From positions 620,001 to 684,000 of the forward strand of contig NZ_CP124621.1 of NCBI RefSeq assembly GCF_030012565.1: a DNA stretch of 64,000 nucleotides, in the 5' to 3' direction. The notes under the pieces were generated by a model. That model saw nothing but the letters and a program-made list of their open reading frames with translations, made no database searches and was not told the origin of the DNA. Origin of the DNA: Mesomycoplasma ovipneumoniae. Its GTDB lineage: Bacteria; Bacillota_I; Bacilli_A; Mycoplasmatales; Metamycoplasmataceae. Shown piece by piece: positions 44,890 to 56,353 of this stretch. A program made the translations under genes and the position numbers. Each line of letters begins with the position of its first letter. Position 1 is the stretch's first letter.

Positions 44890-46353
44890 CTACAATAATA
44901 GAAAAATAATAATTGTTACTCCAAAAAATATTAAAGTAGAAATTGAATCTGTTACAGTTGCTAAAATTGGTGCTGACATAACAGCAGGATCTCTTTTTGT
45001 TGCTTTTGCAATCATTGGAATTATTGCACCAAGAATTTTAGAAAAAATTATTACAGTTAAAAGTGAAAATGATGAGGCAAAAGAAATAATTAAAACATAA
45101 TCGCGAATCGTTAAATTTGAGATTGAATTTTCGGGAATTTGCGAGTTTTTAATTTCGCCTGAGAGAGTAAAATAAATTACTAACCGTATAAAATTCAGAA
45201 CCATCAAAACTGTGCCAACAATAGCTCCAACGCCAATTTCTTTTAAAAGGACTTTTGAAAAAAAGTTAGAACGATTAATTTCTTTTAGTGAAATCGAGCG
45301 GACAATTGTTGTTGCTGATTGAGAACCAGCATTACCGGCTGATCCAGAAATTACCGGAATCATTGAGACAATTGTGGTAATAAAAGATGAAAGTCCGATT
45401 GATTTAATTGAATCATTTTCGCTAATTGCATCAGTGAATTTTTGAATAATAAATTGTGACAGAGTTGAGCCAAACATTAAAATTATTAGTCAAAAAACAC
45501 GTGATTTAACAATTTGGATTATTGTGGTTTTAAGATAGGAATCTTCAACTTCTTGTGGTAAAATTCCGGCTAATTTATAAATATCGCTTGTTGCTTCTTG
45601 TTTAACAATATCAATAATATCATCACTTGTAACCATCCCGATTAATCTTTGGGCGGTATTTACAACCGGTAAAACCGAAAAATCATTTTTAGCAAAAACT
45701 TCAGCGGCGTCCTCTTTTTTGTCAGTTGTTACTAAAAAAGGAACTTGAAAAACTATTTTTTCAATATTTAAATTAGGATCAGAAAAAACTATATCTTCAA
45801 GTGTGGCAGCGCCAATCATTTTTTTTTGCGAATCAACAACATAATAATAATGCACAAGTTCAGAAATATCTTTATATTTACGGATTTTTTCAAGCGCTTG
45901 GGCACAAGTTAATTCGTTTGAAAGATAAACAATATCAACCGACATGAAAGAGCCGATTTGGTTTGAATTATATTGTAAAAGTTGGTTAACTCTTTTTCTT
46001 GTATCTGGATCAATATTGCGCAAAATTCGTTTGGCAACATTGTCAGGAACTTCATCTAAAAGCTCAACAATTTCATCAGCATAAAGTTCATCAAGAAGTT
46101 GGTCCATCATCTCATTTGGCAAACTGATGACTAATTCTGATTGAATTTCAGGTGAAAAAAAGGTAAAAATTTCGCCGGCTGTAACGGTGTCTAACATTCT
46201 AAAAAATAAAAGACGCTGAAATTGACTAAATCTAGATACTTCTTCAGCTACTTCTGAAAGTGGTTTTTGGTTTGTGTATTCACGGACTTGATTAATTTTT
46301 TTATTGTTTACTAAATCAATTAACAAAGAACTTTTTGGTTCAAAATTTTGCAT
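44890..46353 (-). CDS. mgtE: Magnesium transporter MgtE
   Basis: 487 aa. N-terminal acidic superhelical domain, a CBS pair (about residues 135-255) and five membrane helices with the pore block VISGSAGNAGSQSATT. CBS and N domain sense Mg2+ and close the channel when it is high. Read through TGA at 45487 (Trp). It is six bases after cdaM on the same strand, so Mg2+ uptake and c-di-AMP synthesis are co-expressed. Confidence 0.95.
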
Positions 46354-46359
46354 TAAATG

Positions 46360-46971
46360 TTATTTTTTAGCAGTATTTGTTTGACTTGAATTTAGTTCTT
46401 TTGTTAAAACTTCAGTAAAAGTTTCAAGATTTGTAACCTTAAAAAAATTTGCATCACGAACAATCACAACCTCACCACTTTGTTCTGAAACAACAACTGT
46501 TATTGAATCAGAAACCTCAGAAATACCTAAAGCAGCCCGGTGTCGGGCGCCATATCGGTCTTCAAGCGTTGATTCAGAAACCGAAAAATATGTTGAGGCA
46601 TACAAAATTCGGTCATCAACAATAATAACTGCCCCATCATGCAATGGCGAACTTTTTTGGAAAATAGCGATTAAAAGCGAGGAATTTATTAAAGAATCAA
46701 TTTTTACCCCGTCAGTACGGAGACTATCAAGAAGAATGTTACGTTGCAAAGTGATAATTGCACCAACTTTATTTTTGGATAAATATTTAACTGCAAAATA
46801 AAGTTCATAAACTATTTTTCTTTGTGTAGATATGCCTAAATCAACAAAACTACGACTAACCTTGTTTTTATGCAGTGTTTTTATATGATTGTAAACAAAA
46901 AAGACTGCAAAAAAAAGACCTAAAACTAGGGTTAATGCTGAAATTATCAAAACAACAATATCTAAATCCAT
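46360..46971 (-). CDS. cdaM: Diadenylate cyclase CdaM
   Basis: 203 aa with a single N-terminal membrane span (VVLIISALTLVLGLFFAVFF) then a DAC domain: DGA at residues 112-114 and RYGARHRAALG at 139-149. It makes c-di-AMP from two ATP, like CdaM of M. pneumoniae, which has one instead of three spans. Upstream of mgtE in a two-gene operon. GGGG before the ATG serves as SD. c-di-AMP controls K+ and osmotic balance. Confidence 0.94.
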   Translation of the reverse strand: MDLDIVVLIISALTLVLGLFFAVFFVYNHIKTLHKNKVSRSFVDLGISTQRKIVYELYFAVKYLSKNKVGAIITLQRNILLDSLRTDGVKIDSLINSSLLIAIFQKSSPLHDGAVIIVDDRILYASTYFSVSESTLEDRYGARHRAALGISEVSDSITVVVSEQSGEVVIVRDANFFKVTNLETFTEVLTKELNSSQTNTAKK

Positions 46972-47023
46972 AATAGCCCCTTTTTTACTTTATTTAAAAT
47001 ATTATATATTAATTTTTTGTTTT

Positions 47024-47067
47024 TGACAAACAATTAATTTTAATTATTTTTTACAGCTTTTTACTCC
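47024..47067. repeat. Left direct repeat flanking copy 7
   Basis: ACAATTAATTTTAATTATTTTTTACAGC and on to TTTTTAC is echoed at 47691-47735 (ACAATTATTTTTAATTATTTT, then AGCTTTTCAC). About 36-40 bp, few differences. Confidence 0.7.
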
Positions 47068-47690
47068 GAGTTTCCCAGCTTGATCAGATAATCTAAAAAA
47101 TTGTCTGGTTTTGGTGACTTTTTAAGACTCACGAAAGAAAAATCTACTTGGTAATCCAAATAAAGCAAACTAAAAAAGTTAAAATTTTGACTTAAAAAGC
47201 AAAATTATGAAATTTTTAAACTGCTTTTTTAGTTTAAAATACTGACAAAAACCATAAAAAATAAAACTACTATTTAAACTCAATGCAAATAGAAAACTCG
47301 TTTTTATTTGCAGCGAGCCTAAAAAAACATATGAAGTTTTGAAAGAACAATAATCAAAAGCCATAAATTTATAGATTTCTAAACGGTCAAATTTAAGGCA
47401 TACCATCATATTTAAAAATATAATGGATAATTCGCATTTTCTAATTTTTTTATGGCAAAAACATAACTAATTCCTCCTTAATTCTAATATTCATTTATTA
47501 ATTCGTTCTTAAGTGAGATTTATTATAACATAATTTTTTCTTGAACCAAGCATTTTTTTTTTTTTTTGCAAAAGGTTAATTTTACAATAATAAAAATTAA
47601 AACTTTAGGTCAAAAAACCCGGATTTTGCGGTATTTTTGCATATTTATACTCACTAAAAATTGAATTTTCGCCATCAATCCGCCAAACTC
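47068..47690 (-). mobile_element. Dispersed element copy 7 (reverse)
   Basis: 623 bp, opposite orientation to copies 1-6. Terminal GAGTTTCCCAGCTTGATC at its left and CCGCCAAACTC at its right. On the minus strand: tract of 15 A, TTGGTT/TATAAT, GGAGGA SD and MFLP-stop. P2 has one T-T mismatch. Lies downstream of the cysteine-module gene, before its neighbour cdaM. An ORF through P1-P3 is open here for 76 codons. Confidence 0.88.
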
Positions 47691-47735
47691 ATGAACAATT
47701 ATTTTTAATTATTTTTTTTTAGCTTTTCACTTTTT
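47691..47735. repeat. Right direct repeat flanking copy 7
   Basis: Partner of 47024-47067. Confidence 0.7.
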
Positions 47736-47742
47736 AAAAAAA

Positions 47743-47787
47743 TATAAACTCCTTTTTCCTAAAATTTTTAAGAAAAAGGAGTTTATA
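47743..47787 (-). terminator. Terminator of cysteine-module gene
   Basis: TATAAACTCCTTTTTC pairs perfectly with GAAAAAGGAGTTTATA; T run on the minus-strand side. Confidence 0.8.
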
Positions 47788-47815
47788 TAAAAAGTTGGAA
47801 TACAAAATAAATTTT

Positions 47816-50800
47816 TTAAATAATACCAGCGCCGTATAAAATAAACATAATGACAACAACAAGAATTACAGCAATCAAGGCAAAAACGATAAATCATAAA
47901 ACATAAGAAGGAAGGCCTCAAATTGTTGATTTTTCGGTTGCAACGATAATAATTTCTTCATCTTCATCCACGCTTGAAGTTGAAGCGGCAATTACGCGGG
48001 TAGCCTCATCAACGCTTAGATCCCCAAGTCCAACTGAAAGTCCGCCAGATGATTGGACATTATAGCCACCAAAACCACGTTTTGTGTTGAATAATTCATC
48101 ATCAACGATTGAACTGTGATCACTACGGCTCAGATCTAGGAAAGCTTGATAGACAATTCCCTGGAATAATGGGATAATTGCTGGAAATTTATTTAGTTCT
48201 AAAGTCCCAATTTGTGGATAATAAGGGTGAATTTTGACTCAAGAATAATCAAGAACTGGCTCAACTATTTTAGGAGGTTCAACTATTTGCGGAATCTCAA
48301 CTATTTCAATCCGGGGAGGTTCGACTATTTCAATTTTAGGAATATCAACTATTTCAACAATTTTTTCATGAACAATTGGGCGTCCGTGTTTTAAAACTGA
48401 AAGTGGATCGACGTGATTGAAACTATCAGGGTGGTTTCAAAAATTAATTACTTTTAATAAATAGTCAATTGAAATGCCTTTTTTGGCAAAAAGGTATTTA
48501 CATGCTGGACAATTTTTGGCCTCAAGTAAGAAAGTGCGATACTTTTGACAAAAACGGCAAGAATAAACATGTAAACAAGAGGCGCAATTTTGGTTAAAAA
48601 GTGCATCTGACTCAAATAAATTATATCTTAAAAGTGCTCGAGATTCATAATAAGGATAAAATGAAAGTTCAGCAATTTTTTGTTCAATGTCAATATTTTT
48701 CTTTTTAAGAATTACCTGGCATGCTTGACATTTTCGGGCTTCACGATAATAAGCAGCGAGTTTGCGGCACTTTGGACAGAAGAAATTATGATTGCAAGCC
48801 GGACAAGGTGAATTATAAGTTTGCTGTCAAATTAGAGAAGTTAATTTTTGGAGATCATTTGTTCTTAGTTCTTTTAATTTTTTCTCAAGGTCAAAGTTTT
48901 GCTGCTTAAATTTAGCAAGGCAGGCTGGACAATTTTTGGCCTCAAGTAAATAAGTTGCATATTTTTGACATCACTGACAAGATGCATTATGGAAACAAGC
49001 TTTACATTTAATATTATTTGCTAAATCATTATAATATGAATTGCTTCGGAGTAAATTTAGTTTAGCATCAAGGTCAAAATTTTGTTCCTTAAATTTAGCA
49101 AGGCAGGCTGGACAATTTTTGGCCTCAAGTAAATAGGTACGATATTTTTGACACCAAGGACAAGTTGCATTATGGTTGCAGGCTTTACAATTTACAGTTG
49201 ATTTTAATGAAGCTAAATGACTAAAATATGAATTATCACGAAGTAAATTTAGTTTAGCGTCAATGTCAAAATTTTGTTGCTTAAATTTATCAAGGCAGGC
49301 TGGACAATTTTTTGCCTCAAGTAAATAGGTGCGATATTTTTGACACCAAGGGCAAGTTGCATTATGGTTGCAAGCAACACAGTTACTAAAATAAGAGTTT
49401 TTTAATAAATAAGAGGGATAGCTAGGATGTGAAAGTTCACGAATTTTTTGGCTAATACTAATATTTTTAACTTCAAAAAGTGCCTTACATTTAGGGCAAT
49501 TTTGCGCCTCATTTAAATAAGTACGATATCTTTGACACCAAGAACAAAGGGCATTATGAACACAAGTTTTGCAAATTTTTGGCTCTTTTTTGGAAAAGTT
49601 AACAATTTTTTGGGCAGGAAGTCTTAGTTGGGAAATTTTTTCAAGATAGTCAAAATTTTTTTGCTTAAATCTATCAAGGCAAGCTGGACAATTTTTGGCT
49701 TCAATTAAATAAGTACGATATCTTTGACATCAAGAACAACTTTTATTATGCCCACAAGTCTGACAAGAATAAGATGAGTCTGAATTTTCAGGAGAAAAAT
49801 CGCAATATTCTGAATGAATTTGGTGATTTTCTTCTTGAGCAAAATTTTCAGCTATTTTTGACGAATAAATTTGATTTTCGGACTGATCATGATCAGAGTA
49901 TTTATCTTTTTCTAAAAGTTCATCTTCAAATTCATGGTCACTGACTTTTTCAACTAATGCTTGACTTACTGAGTCAACTTTTTCAAGCAATTCATTGTCA
50001 AATTCATCAGAAATATCTTGATTAAAAACTAAATTTGGCGAAATTTTAGCTAAATCTTGCTCATCTTCGTCTGATGATGAATTAAGGTCATCTTTTTGGT
50101 CTTCGTCTTGGTCAAATTCTTCTAAAATTTCAGAATCTTCTTCTAAATTAGATTCGGGAGTCTTTTGTTCTGAAATTTCTGAGTTTTCTAAATTAACTAA
50201 AGAAGAATTTTTGTCATCTTTTTGGTCTAAATCATCTACTGATTCAATAATTTCAAGTTCAACTAAATGACAAGGACATTCACTATTAAGCTCTTCAAGA
50301 TGATTTTCATCATCACAAACTGGACACTCAATTGGATGATCGGTGTTATTTTGCTTTAATGCATAAAGAATTTCTTCAATAGTTTTCTCATTTTCAGTAA
50401 TTAAAATTTCGGTTTTTGGTTTTACTTTGCTTATTTTAGATTTTAAACTTTGTAAATCAAAATCTTGTGATTGCTCCAAAGTTAAATTTTTAGGTTGACT
50501 AGTTTTTTGATTTGGCTGAGTTGATTCATTTAGATTGAAATTCGGGTCATCAGCCAAAATTTTAGCTATAAATTGTTCTTTTTTTTCTTGACTAAGTGAC
50601 CTAAAATTAATCGCTAAAGGAAAGGAAATTACAGATCCAAATTTCTTATTACGCAAAACTCAAAGTCGAACTGGTGTTTTAAGACTTTCAATTTTTAGAA
50701 AAACATCAACTAGAGAGTTAAAAAGACCAACGGTTTCCTTTGCGAATTTTAGCCTATAATAACAGTCTTTTTCATTGTGAAACTCGTCACAAATCTCTGT

Positions 50801-50833
50801 GAGATAAAATCTTAACGTTTTGGTTTTGTTCAT
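47816..50833 (-). CDS. Tail-anchored protein with seven tandem six-cysteine (zinc-ribbon-like) modules
   Basis: 1005 aa, frame continuous through TGA (Trp) codons; start ATG at 50831. Residues ~1-90 have no known fold; ~90-350 are very acidic with a lone CPVC; ~355-785 hold seven modules of ~55-60 aa, each CxxC-x4-CxxC-x12-CxxC with WCQKYRTYLLEAKNCPAC as the core (modules 6 and 7 most diverged). Then an IVE-P-rich linker, and a single C-terminal helix (YVLWFIVFALIAVILVVVIM) as membrane tail. The modules should bind zinc, probably one or two ions each. Head faces the cytoplasm if tail-anchored. No family is recognised beyond zinc-ribbon-like. Confidence 0.8.
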
Positions 50834-51137
50834 TTTTCTAGCGACTTCTTTTTGATCTTTATATTTAAAGTAATGTAAATTATAGAGTAAAATTTGTAAT
50901 TATACTAATAAAAAATAAATTTTGCTTTTGAACAAACGCAAAATCTATTTCAATTTTAACATAAAACTAATAAATTTTAATGTTATTTTCACAAATTTTT
51001 CTGTTTTTACATTTTAGTTTTGATTTTTTGCCTTTTTTGAAAATTATACTATAATTTTAAAGCATATTTTAATTTTTTATATATTATTTTTTGCATTTTT
51101 TTTCATTTAACAAAAAAAATTGCAAAAATAAAAATTA

Positions 51138-51222
51138 AAGGGCTTATAAGACAAAAAAGCTATAAATTCATAGCACAAAATTTATTTTCAGTTTTTTTAG
51201 ATATATTAATTTATTAGTTTAT
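51138..51222. repeat. Left direct repeat flanking copy 8
   Basis: GGGCTTATAAGACAAAAAAG to TTATTAGTTTAT; repeated at 51692-51778. About 85 bp with ~7 changes. Confidence 0.8.
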
Positions 51223-51225
51223 CCC

Positions 51226-51679
51226 GAGTTTCCCAGTTTAATGAGATAATCTTAAATAAGTGCGTGCGGTTTTGGATCTTTTTTAACTTTTTTGGCAAAC
51301 TCAGGAAAAATAACTATCAAAGCAAAAACACTGAATTTTAAATCTAAGACTCATGAAAGAAAAAAATACAACTACTATTTAAGCTCAATGTAAATAGAAA
51401 ACTCGTTTTTATTTGCAGCCAATCTAAAAAAACATATGAAGTTTTGAAAGAACAATAACTAAAAGCCCTAAATTTGAAGATTTCTAAACGGTCAAATTTA
51501 AGACATTCCATCATATTTAAAAACATAATGGATAATTCGCATTTTCTGATTTTTTAGACAAAAAACATAATTAATCCCCCTTTAATTCAATATCAAAATT
51601 TATTAATTTATTCTTAAGTGTTTCTAATTATAACAGAATTTTTTCTTAAACCAAGCATTTTTTTTTTTTTTTTTTTGCG
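51226..51679 (-). mobile_element. Dispersed element copy 8 (reverse, truncated)
   Basis: 454 bp. Begins GAGTTTCCCAGTTTAATG and ends at its promoter-side poly-T (19 T; the longest tract seen) followed by GCGG, with no distal terminal repeat. P1 and P2 pair with G-U wobbles; SD GGGGGA and micro-ORF MFFV-stop retained. It separates the divergent cysteine-module gene and pgk. Confidence 0.85.
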
Positions 51680-51691
51680 GGGATATTAAAT

Positions 51692-51778
51692 AAAACCGTT
51701 ATAAGACAATAAGCTATAAATTCATAAGACAAAATTTATTTACAGTTTTTTTAGATATATTAATTTATTAGTTTATAA
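51692..51778. repeat. Right direct repeat flanking copy 8
   Basis: Partner of 51138-51222; carries the pgk upstream promoter sequence AGTTTATAATTCTAAGC at its end, which is absent from the left one. Confidence 0.8.
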
Positions 51779-51822
51779 TTCTAAGCGTAACATTAATTTT
51801 TTTTAAAGGAAAATAATAAAGA

Positions 51823-53037
51823 ATGATACCAACCTATAAAACTAAAAAATTTATTGATGAAATTAAATTTTTTAATAAAAAAGTTCTTTTACGTGTTGAT
51901 TTTAATGTTCCAATTCTTGAAGGGAAAATTACTTCAACAAAAAGAATTACCGCGAGTTTAAAAACCATTGAGAAAATTGTTACTGAAGGTGGTAAACTTA
52001 TAATTTTATCACACCTTGGTAGGGTTAAAACCCCTGAAGATTTGAAAAAAAAGTCACTACGAATTGTTGCCGAAGAATTAGCTAAAATTTCACAAAAAGA
52101 GGTGAAATTTGTTGGGCAAAACCGTGGCAAAGAAGTTGAAGAAGCAATTGATCAACTTGAAAACGGACAAATTTTAGTGCTTGAAAACACAAGATTCCAA
52201 GATCTTGAAAACAAAGCTGAATCAAAAAATAATCCAGAACTTGGAAAATACTGAGCTTCATTAGGTGATGTTTTTATAAATGACGCCTTCGGAACACTTC
52301 ACCGTGCTCATGCATCCAATGTCGGAATTGCAACTCACATCAAAGAGTCAGCAATTGGTTATCTTGTAAAAGAAGAACTTGATGCGCTGTCAAAAATTGT
52401 TTTTGAACCACAAAAGCCTTTTTATGCAATTATTGGTGGGGCAAAAATTTCTGACAAAATCGGGATAATTTCAACTCTACTTGAAAAAGCTGACAAAGTT
52501 TTAATTGGTGGAGGAATGGGTTATACATTCAAAAAAGCCCTTGGATACAAAATTGGAAAATCAATTGTTGAAGAAGACAAAATTGAATTAGCACTAAGTT
52601 TGATTAAAAAGTACAATGATAAATTAATTTTACCGCTTGATGCTGCTTTGTCTGAAAAATTTGAAGATGTAGCCCCAGTTTATAACGAAAAAAATCCACT
52701 TGAAATTCCAGATCACCTTGAAGGTTTAGATATTGGTCCAATGACTATTAAATTATTTGAATCACATTTAAAAGATGCAAAAACTATTTTGTGAAATGGG
52801 ACTCTTGGTGTTGCTGAGTTTTCTAATTTTGCCACCGGAACTCGTGAAATTGCAAAAGTAATTTCAAAACTTGAAAATTGCTACAGCGTAATTGGTGGTG
52901 GTGATTCAGTTGCCGCAATTGAAGCTGAAAAATTAGGCGATGCTTTTAGTCATGTTTCAACTGGTGGTGGTGCTTCAATTAGTTTTATTGAAAAAGGTGA
53001 TCTAATCGGTCTAGGTCCAATTCAGGAAAAAGCCTAA
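51823..53037 (+). CDS. pgk: Phosphoglycerate kinase
   Basis: 404 aa; glycolytic step making ATP from 1,3-bisphosphoglycerate. [11 protein letters not shown] near the start, LSHLGR, and the C-terminal nucleotide half with [10 protein letters not shown] are the family marks. TGA at 52252, 52793 (Trp). TATAAT within AGTTTATAATTC is ~45 bp before the ATG; SD AAAGGAAA. Terminator follows at 53070. Confidence 0.97.
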
Positions 53038-53069
53038 GAATTTATAGCATTTTTTTAATTTTCTCACTT

Positions 53070-53117
53070 AACAAGTCCTGTTTTTTAAAGTCAAAAAAGC
53101 AGGACTTGTTCATTTTT
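53070..53117 (+). terminator. Terminator of pgk
   Basis: AACAAGTCCTG pairs with CAGGACTTGTT, then CATTTTTTATTTT. Confidence 0.85.
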
Positions 53118-53146
53118 TATTTTATAAGTAAAGTAGACTAATTTTT

Positions 53147-53980
53147 ATGAAAAGTGTTTTCTTTGATGAAAAAATTGTTGAATCCCTAACTAAAACTGAA
53201 AAAATTATTATTAAATTGGCGGAGGAAAATCCACAATTTTTCTATCAGTCTAATCTAAAATCATTAGCAAATAAAACCCAATCTTCAATAACGCTCATTT
53301 CAAATTTAGCAAAAAAGTTAAGCTTTTCTAGCTTTAAAGAAATGCAGTTTCATGTTTATTATTTATTCCTTAATTCAGCACAAATTTCAAATAAAGTAAA
53401 AAATCAGCAAAAAACCGATAAAAACAAGCTAATTATCGAACAACTTTATAAATATTATCATAATTCACTAGTTCAAACATTAGAGCTTGTTGATCTTGAA
53501 AAAATCCAAGATTTTGCTCAAAAAATTATCGAGAGCAAAAAAATTTTTATTTATGGGGCTGGTTCTTCTTCAATTGGGGCCAGCGAACTAGCGATTAATT
53601 TGCAAAAATTAGGACTAAATTCAGTTAGTTTTCGTGATTTTCATAATTTTTTATTAGTTAGCGTTCAATCTCAAGCGCTAAAAATTTTGTTTTCAAAATC
53701 ATGTAAAACAAAAGAAATTAATTTTGTTATTAAAAAGTTTATTGAAAATAACGACAATTTTATTGTAATAACAGCAAAAAAACAAATCGATATTCCTAAA
53801 AGAAATTTAATTTTTTACCAAACACTCGAACAAAAAAACCGTTTTATTTCGATCTCATCGAAAATTAACCAACAATTTATTTCTGATGTTATTTTTTTTA
53901 GTGTTGCTAATTTAATTTCTGAGCAATACGAAGAAAATTACAAGAAAAACCTTGAAATTCTTAAAGAATGAAACGAGTAA
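53147..53980 (+). CDS. RpiR/MurR-type sugar-phosphate regulator
   Basis: 277 aa. N-terminal helix-turn-helix (residues ~1-80, with SLANKTQSSITLISNLAKKL as helix 2-3) and SIS domain (~105-240, with IFIYGAGSSSIGASELA). Such proteins sense a phosphosugar and repress transport genes. It precedes the PTS operon by 115 bp, so it is the likely regulator of fructose/mannose-type PTS. Start ATG chosen on frame; no strong SD. Confidence 0.85.
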
Positions 53981-54095
53981 TTGAAAAACATTCATAAAAA
54001 ACTTCAAATTTGTAAAAATATTTTTATTTTTCTTTTGTTTTTAACTAAATAATGGATTATTTAAGTATATAAAATTAAAAGAAAGGAAGGTTTTT

Positions 54096-56084
54096 ATGAG
54101 TATTTTTTCAAAAGATTTTATTTTTTTAGATCAAGATCTTAATTCAAAAGAAGAAGTTTTTGAATTTATTGCTCAAAAAGCAGTTAGTCTTGGAATTGGA
54201 ACTGAAAAAAATAAAATCTTTGACGATCTTTTGGCTCGTGAAAATGAAATTTCTACCGGACTTGAGTCAAATTTTGCAATCCCACATGCTCAAAGTAGCG
54301 CTATTGAAAAGCCAGCTCTGCTGTTTTTAAGTCTAAAATCTGGGCTTGATTGGCAAAATTTTGATGACTCTAAGGCAAAATTTATTTTTTGTATTTTGCT
54401 ACCAAAGTCTGGTTTTGAACAAAATCAAGTCGAAATTTTGGCAAAAGTTGCACGAATTATTCTTAATCCCGAAATTAAAGAAATAATTTTATCAAAAGAT
54501 GAAGATGTTATTTTTGATAACATTTCAAAGTTTATTTTTGAAAAAGACCAAGTGGAAAATCACGAGACAAATTCCCAAAAAATTCCCATAAATGCAAAAA
54601 AAGTTGTTGGAATCACATCTTGTACTGTTGGAATTGCTCACACTTATTTAGCAGCTGAAAAATTAGAAATGGGACTAAAACAAAATGGCTATATTCCTAA
54701 AATTGAAACTCGAGGGTCGGTTGGACCTAAAAATGTTTTAACAAAAGAAGATATTGAAGAAGCCGAATTTGTCATAGTTGCCAGCGATCTTGAAATTGAC
54801 AGCTCAATTTTTGACCAAAAAAAGGTCTATTTTACAAGCACTAAAGCCGCAATTCACGAAACTGAAGATGTAATTCAAAAAGCAAAAAAAGCACCAATTT
54901 TACATAATAAACAAAAAAAACAAACCCAAAATCAGGAAAGCCGCACTAGCATTGTTAAACATATTATTACCGGAATTTCCTACATGATTCCTTATGTTGT
55001 CTTTGGGGGAATTATGATCGCCCTTTCGCTAGGAATTGGAAAAGCGATTTATGGAAATGCTGAAGCAGCGCCAAAAGGTGATTTTCTCTGATGAATGCTC
55101 GAAATTGGGGTAATTTCCTTTAAATTAATGATCGGTGTTTTAGGTGGCTACATTGCCTACTCGATTGCCGGACGGGCCGCACTTGCACCAGGATTTATTG
55201 TTGCAACTGTCGGTAATACGAACGATTTATTTTATGGAATTGGCGGAATTTCTGTTCAAACACCGATGGGATTTATTGGCGCAGTAATTTTTGGAATTCT
55301 TGTTGGTTACAGTGTTAAATTCATTAATTCACTAAAAATCCAAAAATCTTTAAGTGCAATTTTACCAATTTTTGTAATTCCAATTGGAGTCAGTCTATTT
55401 TGATCTTTAGTTGTAATTTTCTTAATTGGCGCTCCTATTGGTTGAGTGCTTGACAAATTAATCGCTGGATTAAAGCATGTTTTTGAAAACAAAGACGGAA
55501 TTGGTCTTGGAGTTGCATTTCTTCTAGGTCTTTTACTTGGCGGAATGGCCGGATTTGACATGGGTGGTCCAGTAAATAAGGTTGCTTTTTTAACTTCAAC
55601 AGCACTTGTTTCAACTCAAGTTTATGAACCAATGGGAATGATGGCAGCTGCAATACCGGTTGCGCCAATTGGAATGGGAATTACAACCTTAATTTGACGT
55701 AGAAAATTTACAAAAGAAGAAAAATCACTCGGACTTTCAGCGATAATAATGGGATTTATTGGAATTTCTGAAGGTGCTATTCCTTTTGCAATCGCTGATC
55801 CAAAACGGGTAATTAGTGCTAATGTTATCGGTTCAGCAGTTGCTGGTGGACTTGCTGGACTTCTTGCTGTTACAAATCAAGCCGGACATGGCGGACCAAT
55901 TGTTGCAATTCTTGGTGCTGTCGGTTCAATAAAACACGGAATTGGTCTTGGAATTGCCTTTTTCTTCTTGTCAGTTATTGTCGGAAGTTTTACTACTGCA
56001 CTAATTTATGGGCTTTGAAAGGATCGTAACTTTAATATTTTTAGCAATTTAGCACGAAAAAATCACAAAAAAGGAGCTAAATAA
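54096..56084 (+). CDS. PTS fructose-family EIIABC transporter
   Basis: 662 aa, domains in order A-B-C. IIA (about 1-145) has the phosphorylated His in FAIPHAQS near residue 65; IIB (about 165-270) has Cys in GITSCTVGIAHTYLA; IIC (about 285-662) has GFDMGGPVNKVAF and GISEGAIPFA, the fructose (Fru) family marks. Imports and phosphorylates a hexose using PEP via HPr. Stop shares a base with the next ATG (TAATG). Sugar identity (fructose, mannose or similar) is not certain; ManA downstream hints at mannose. Confidence 0.92.
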
Positions 56085-56353
56085 TGAAAATTAAGAAAAT
56101 AGATAATAAAAAACTCTTTTATATTGTGATTTTTTTGGCCTTAGCTGTCCTTATTTTTGGAATTATCCTTATTAGTTTAAATATTACTGCACACCAAGAA
56201 TTTATTAACGCAACAATTGCCAAAAAAGAAGCGGTACCGAGTCAAGGTTTTGTTTATGGCGTATTTTTACTAGTTATGGGAATTTTAGGACTTATTTTAT
56301 CAGCATTTATCGGAAATGATGTTTTTAACAAAAAATTAGGTCAGTCTAACTAA
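56084..56353 (+). CDS. Small two-span membrane protein of PTS operon
   Basis: 89 aa; helices LFYIVIFLALAVLIFGIILI and GFVYGVFLLVMGILGLIL. Stop codon followed directly by manA ATG. Unknown; perhaps an accessory to the EIIC. Confidence 0.75.
   Translation: MKIKKIDNKKLFYIVIFLALAVLIFGIILISLNITAHQEFINATIAKKEAVPSQGFVYGVFLLVMGILGLILSAFIGNDVFNKKLGQSN

Noticed and set aside
49730..50656. Treating the acidic 308-residue stretch as a separate protein
   Set aside because: It is the middle of the 1005-aa gene; TGA (Trp) codons at both ends only make it look separate.
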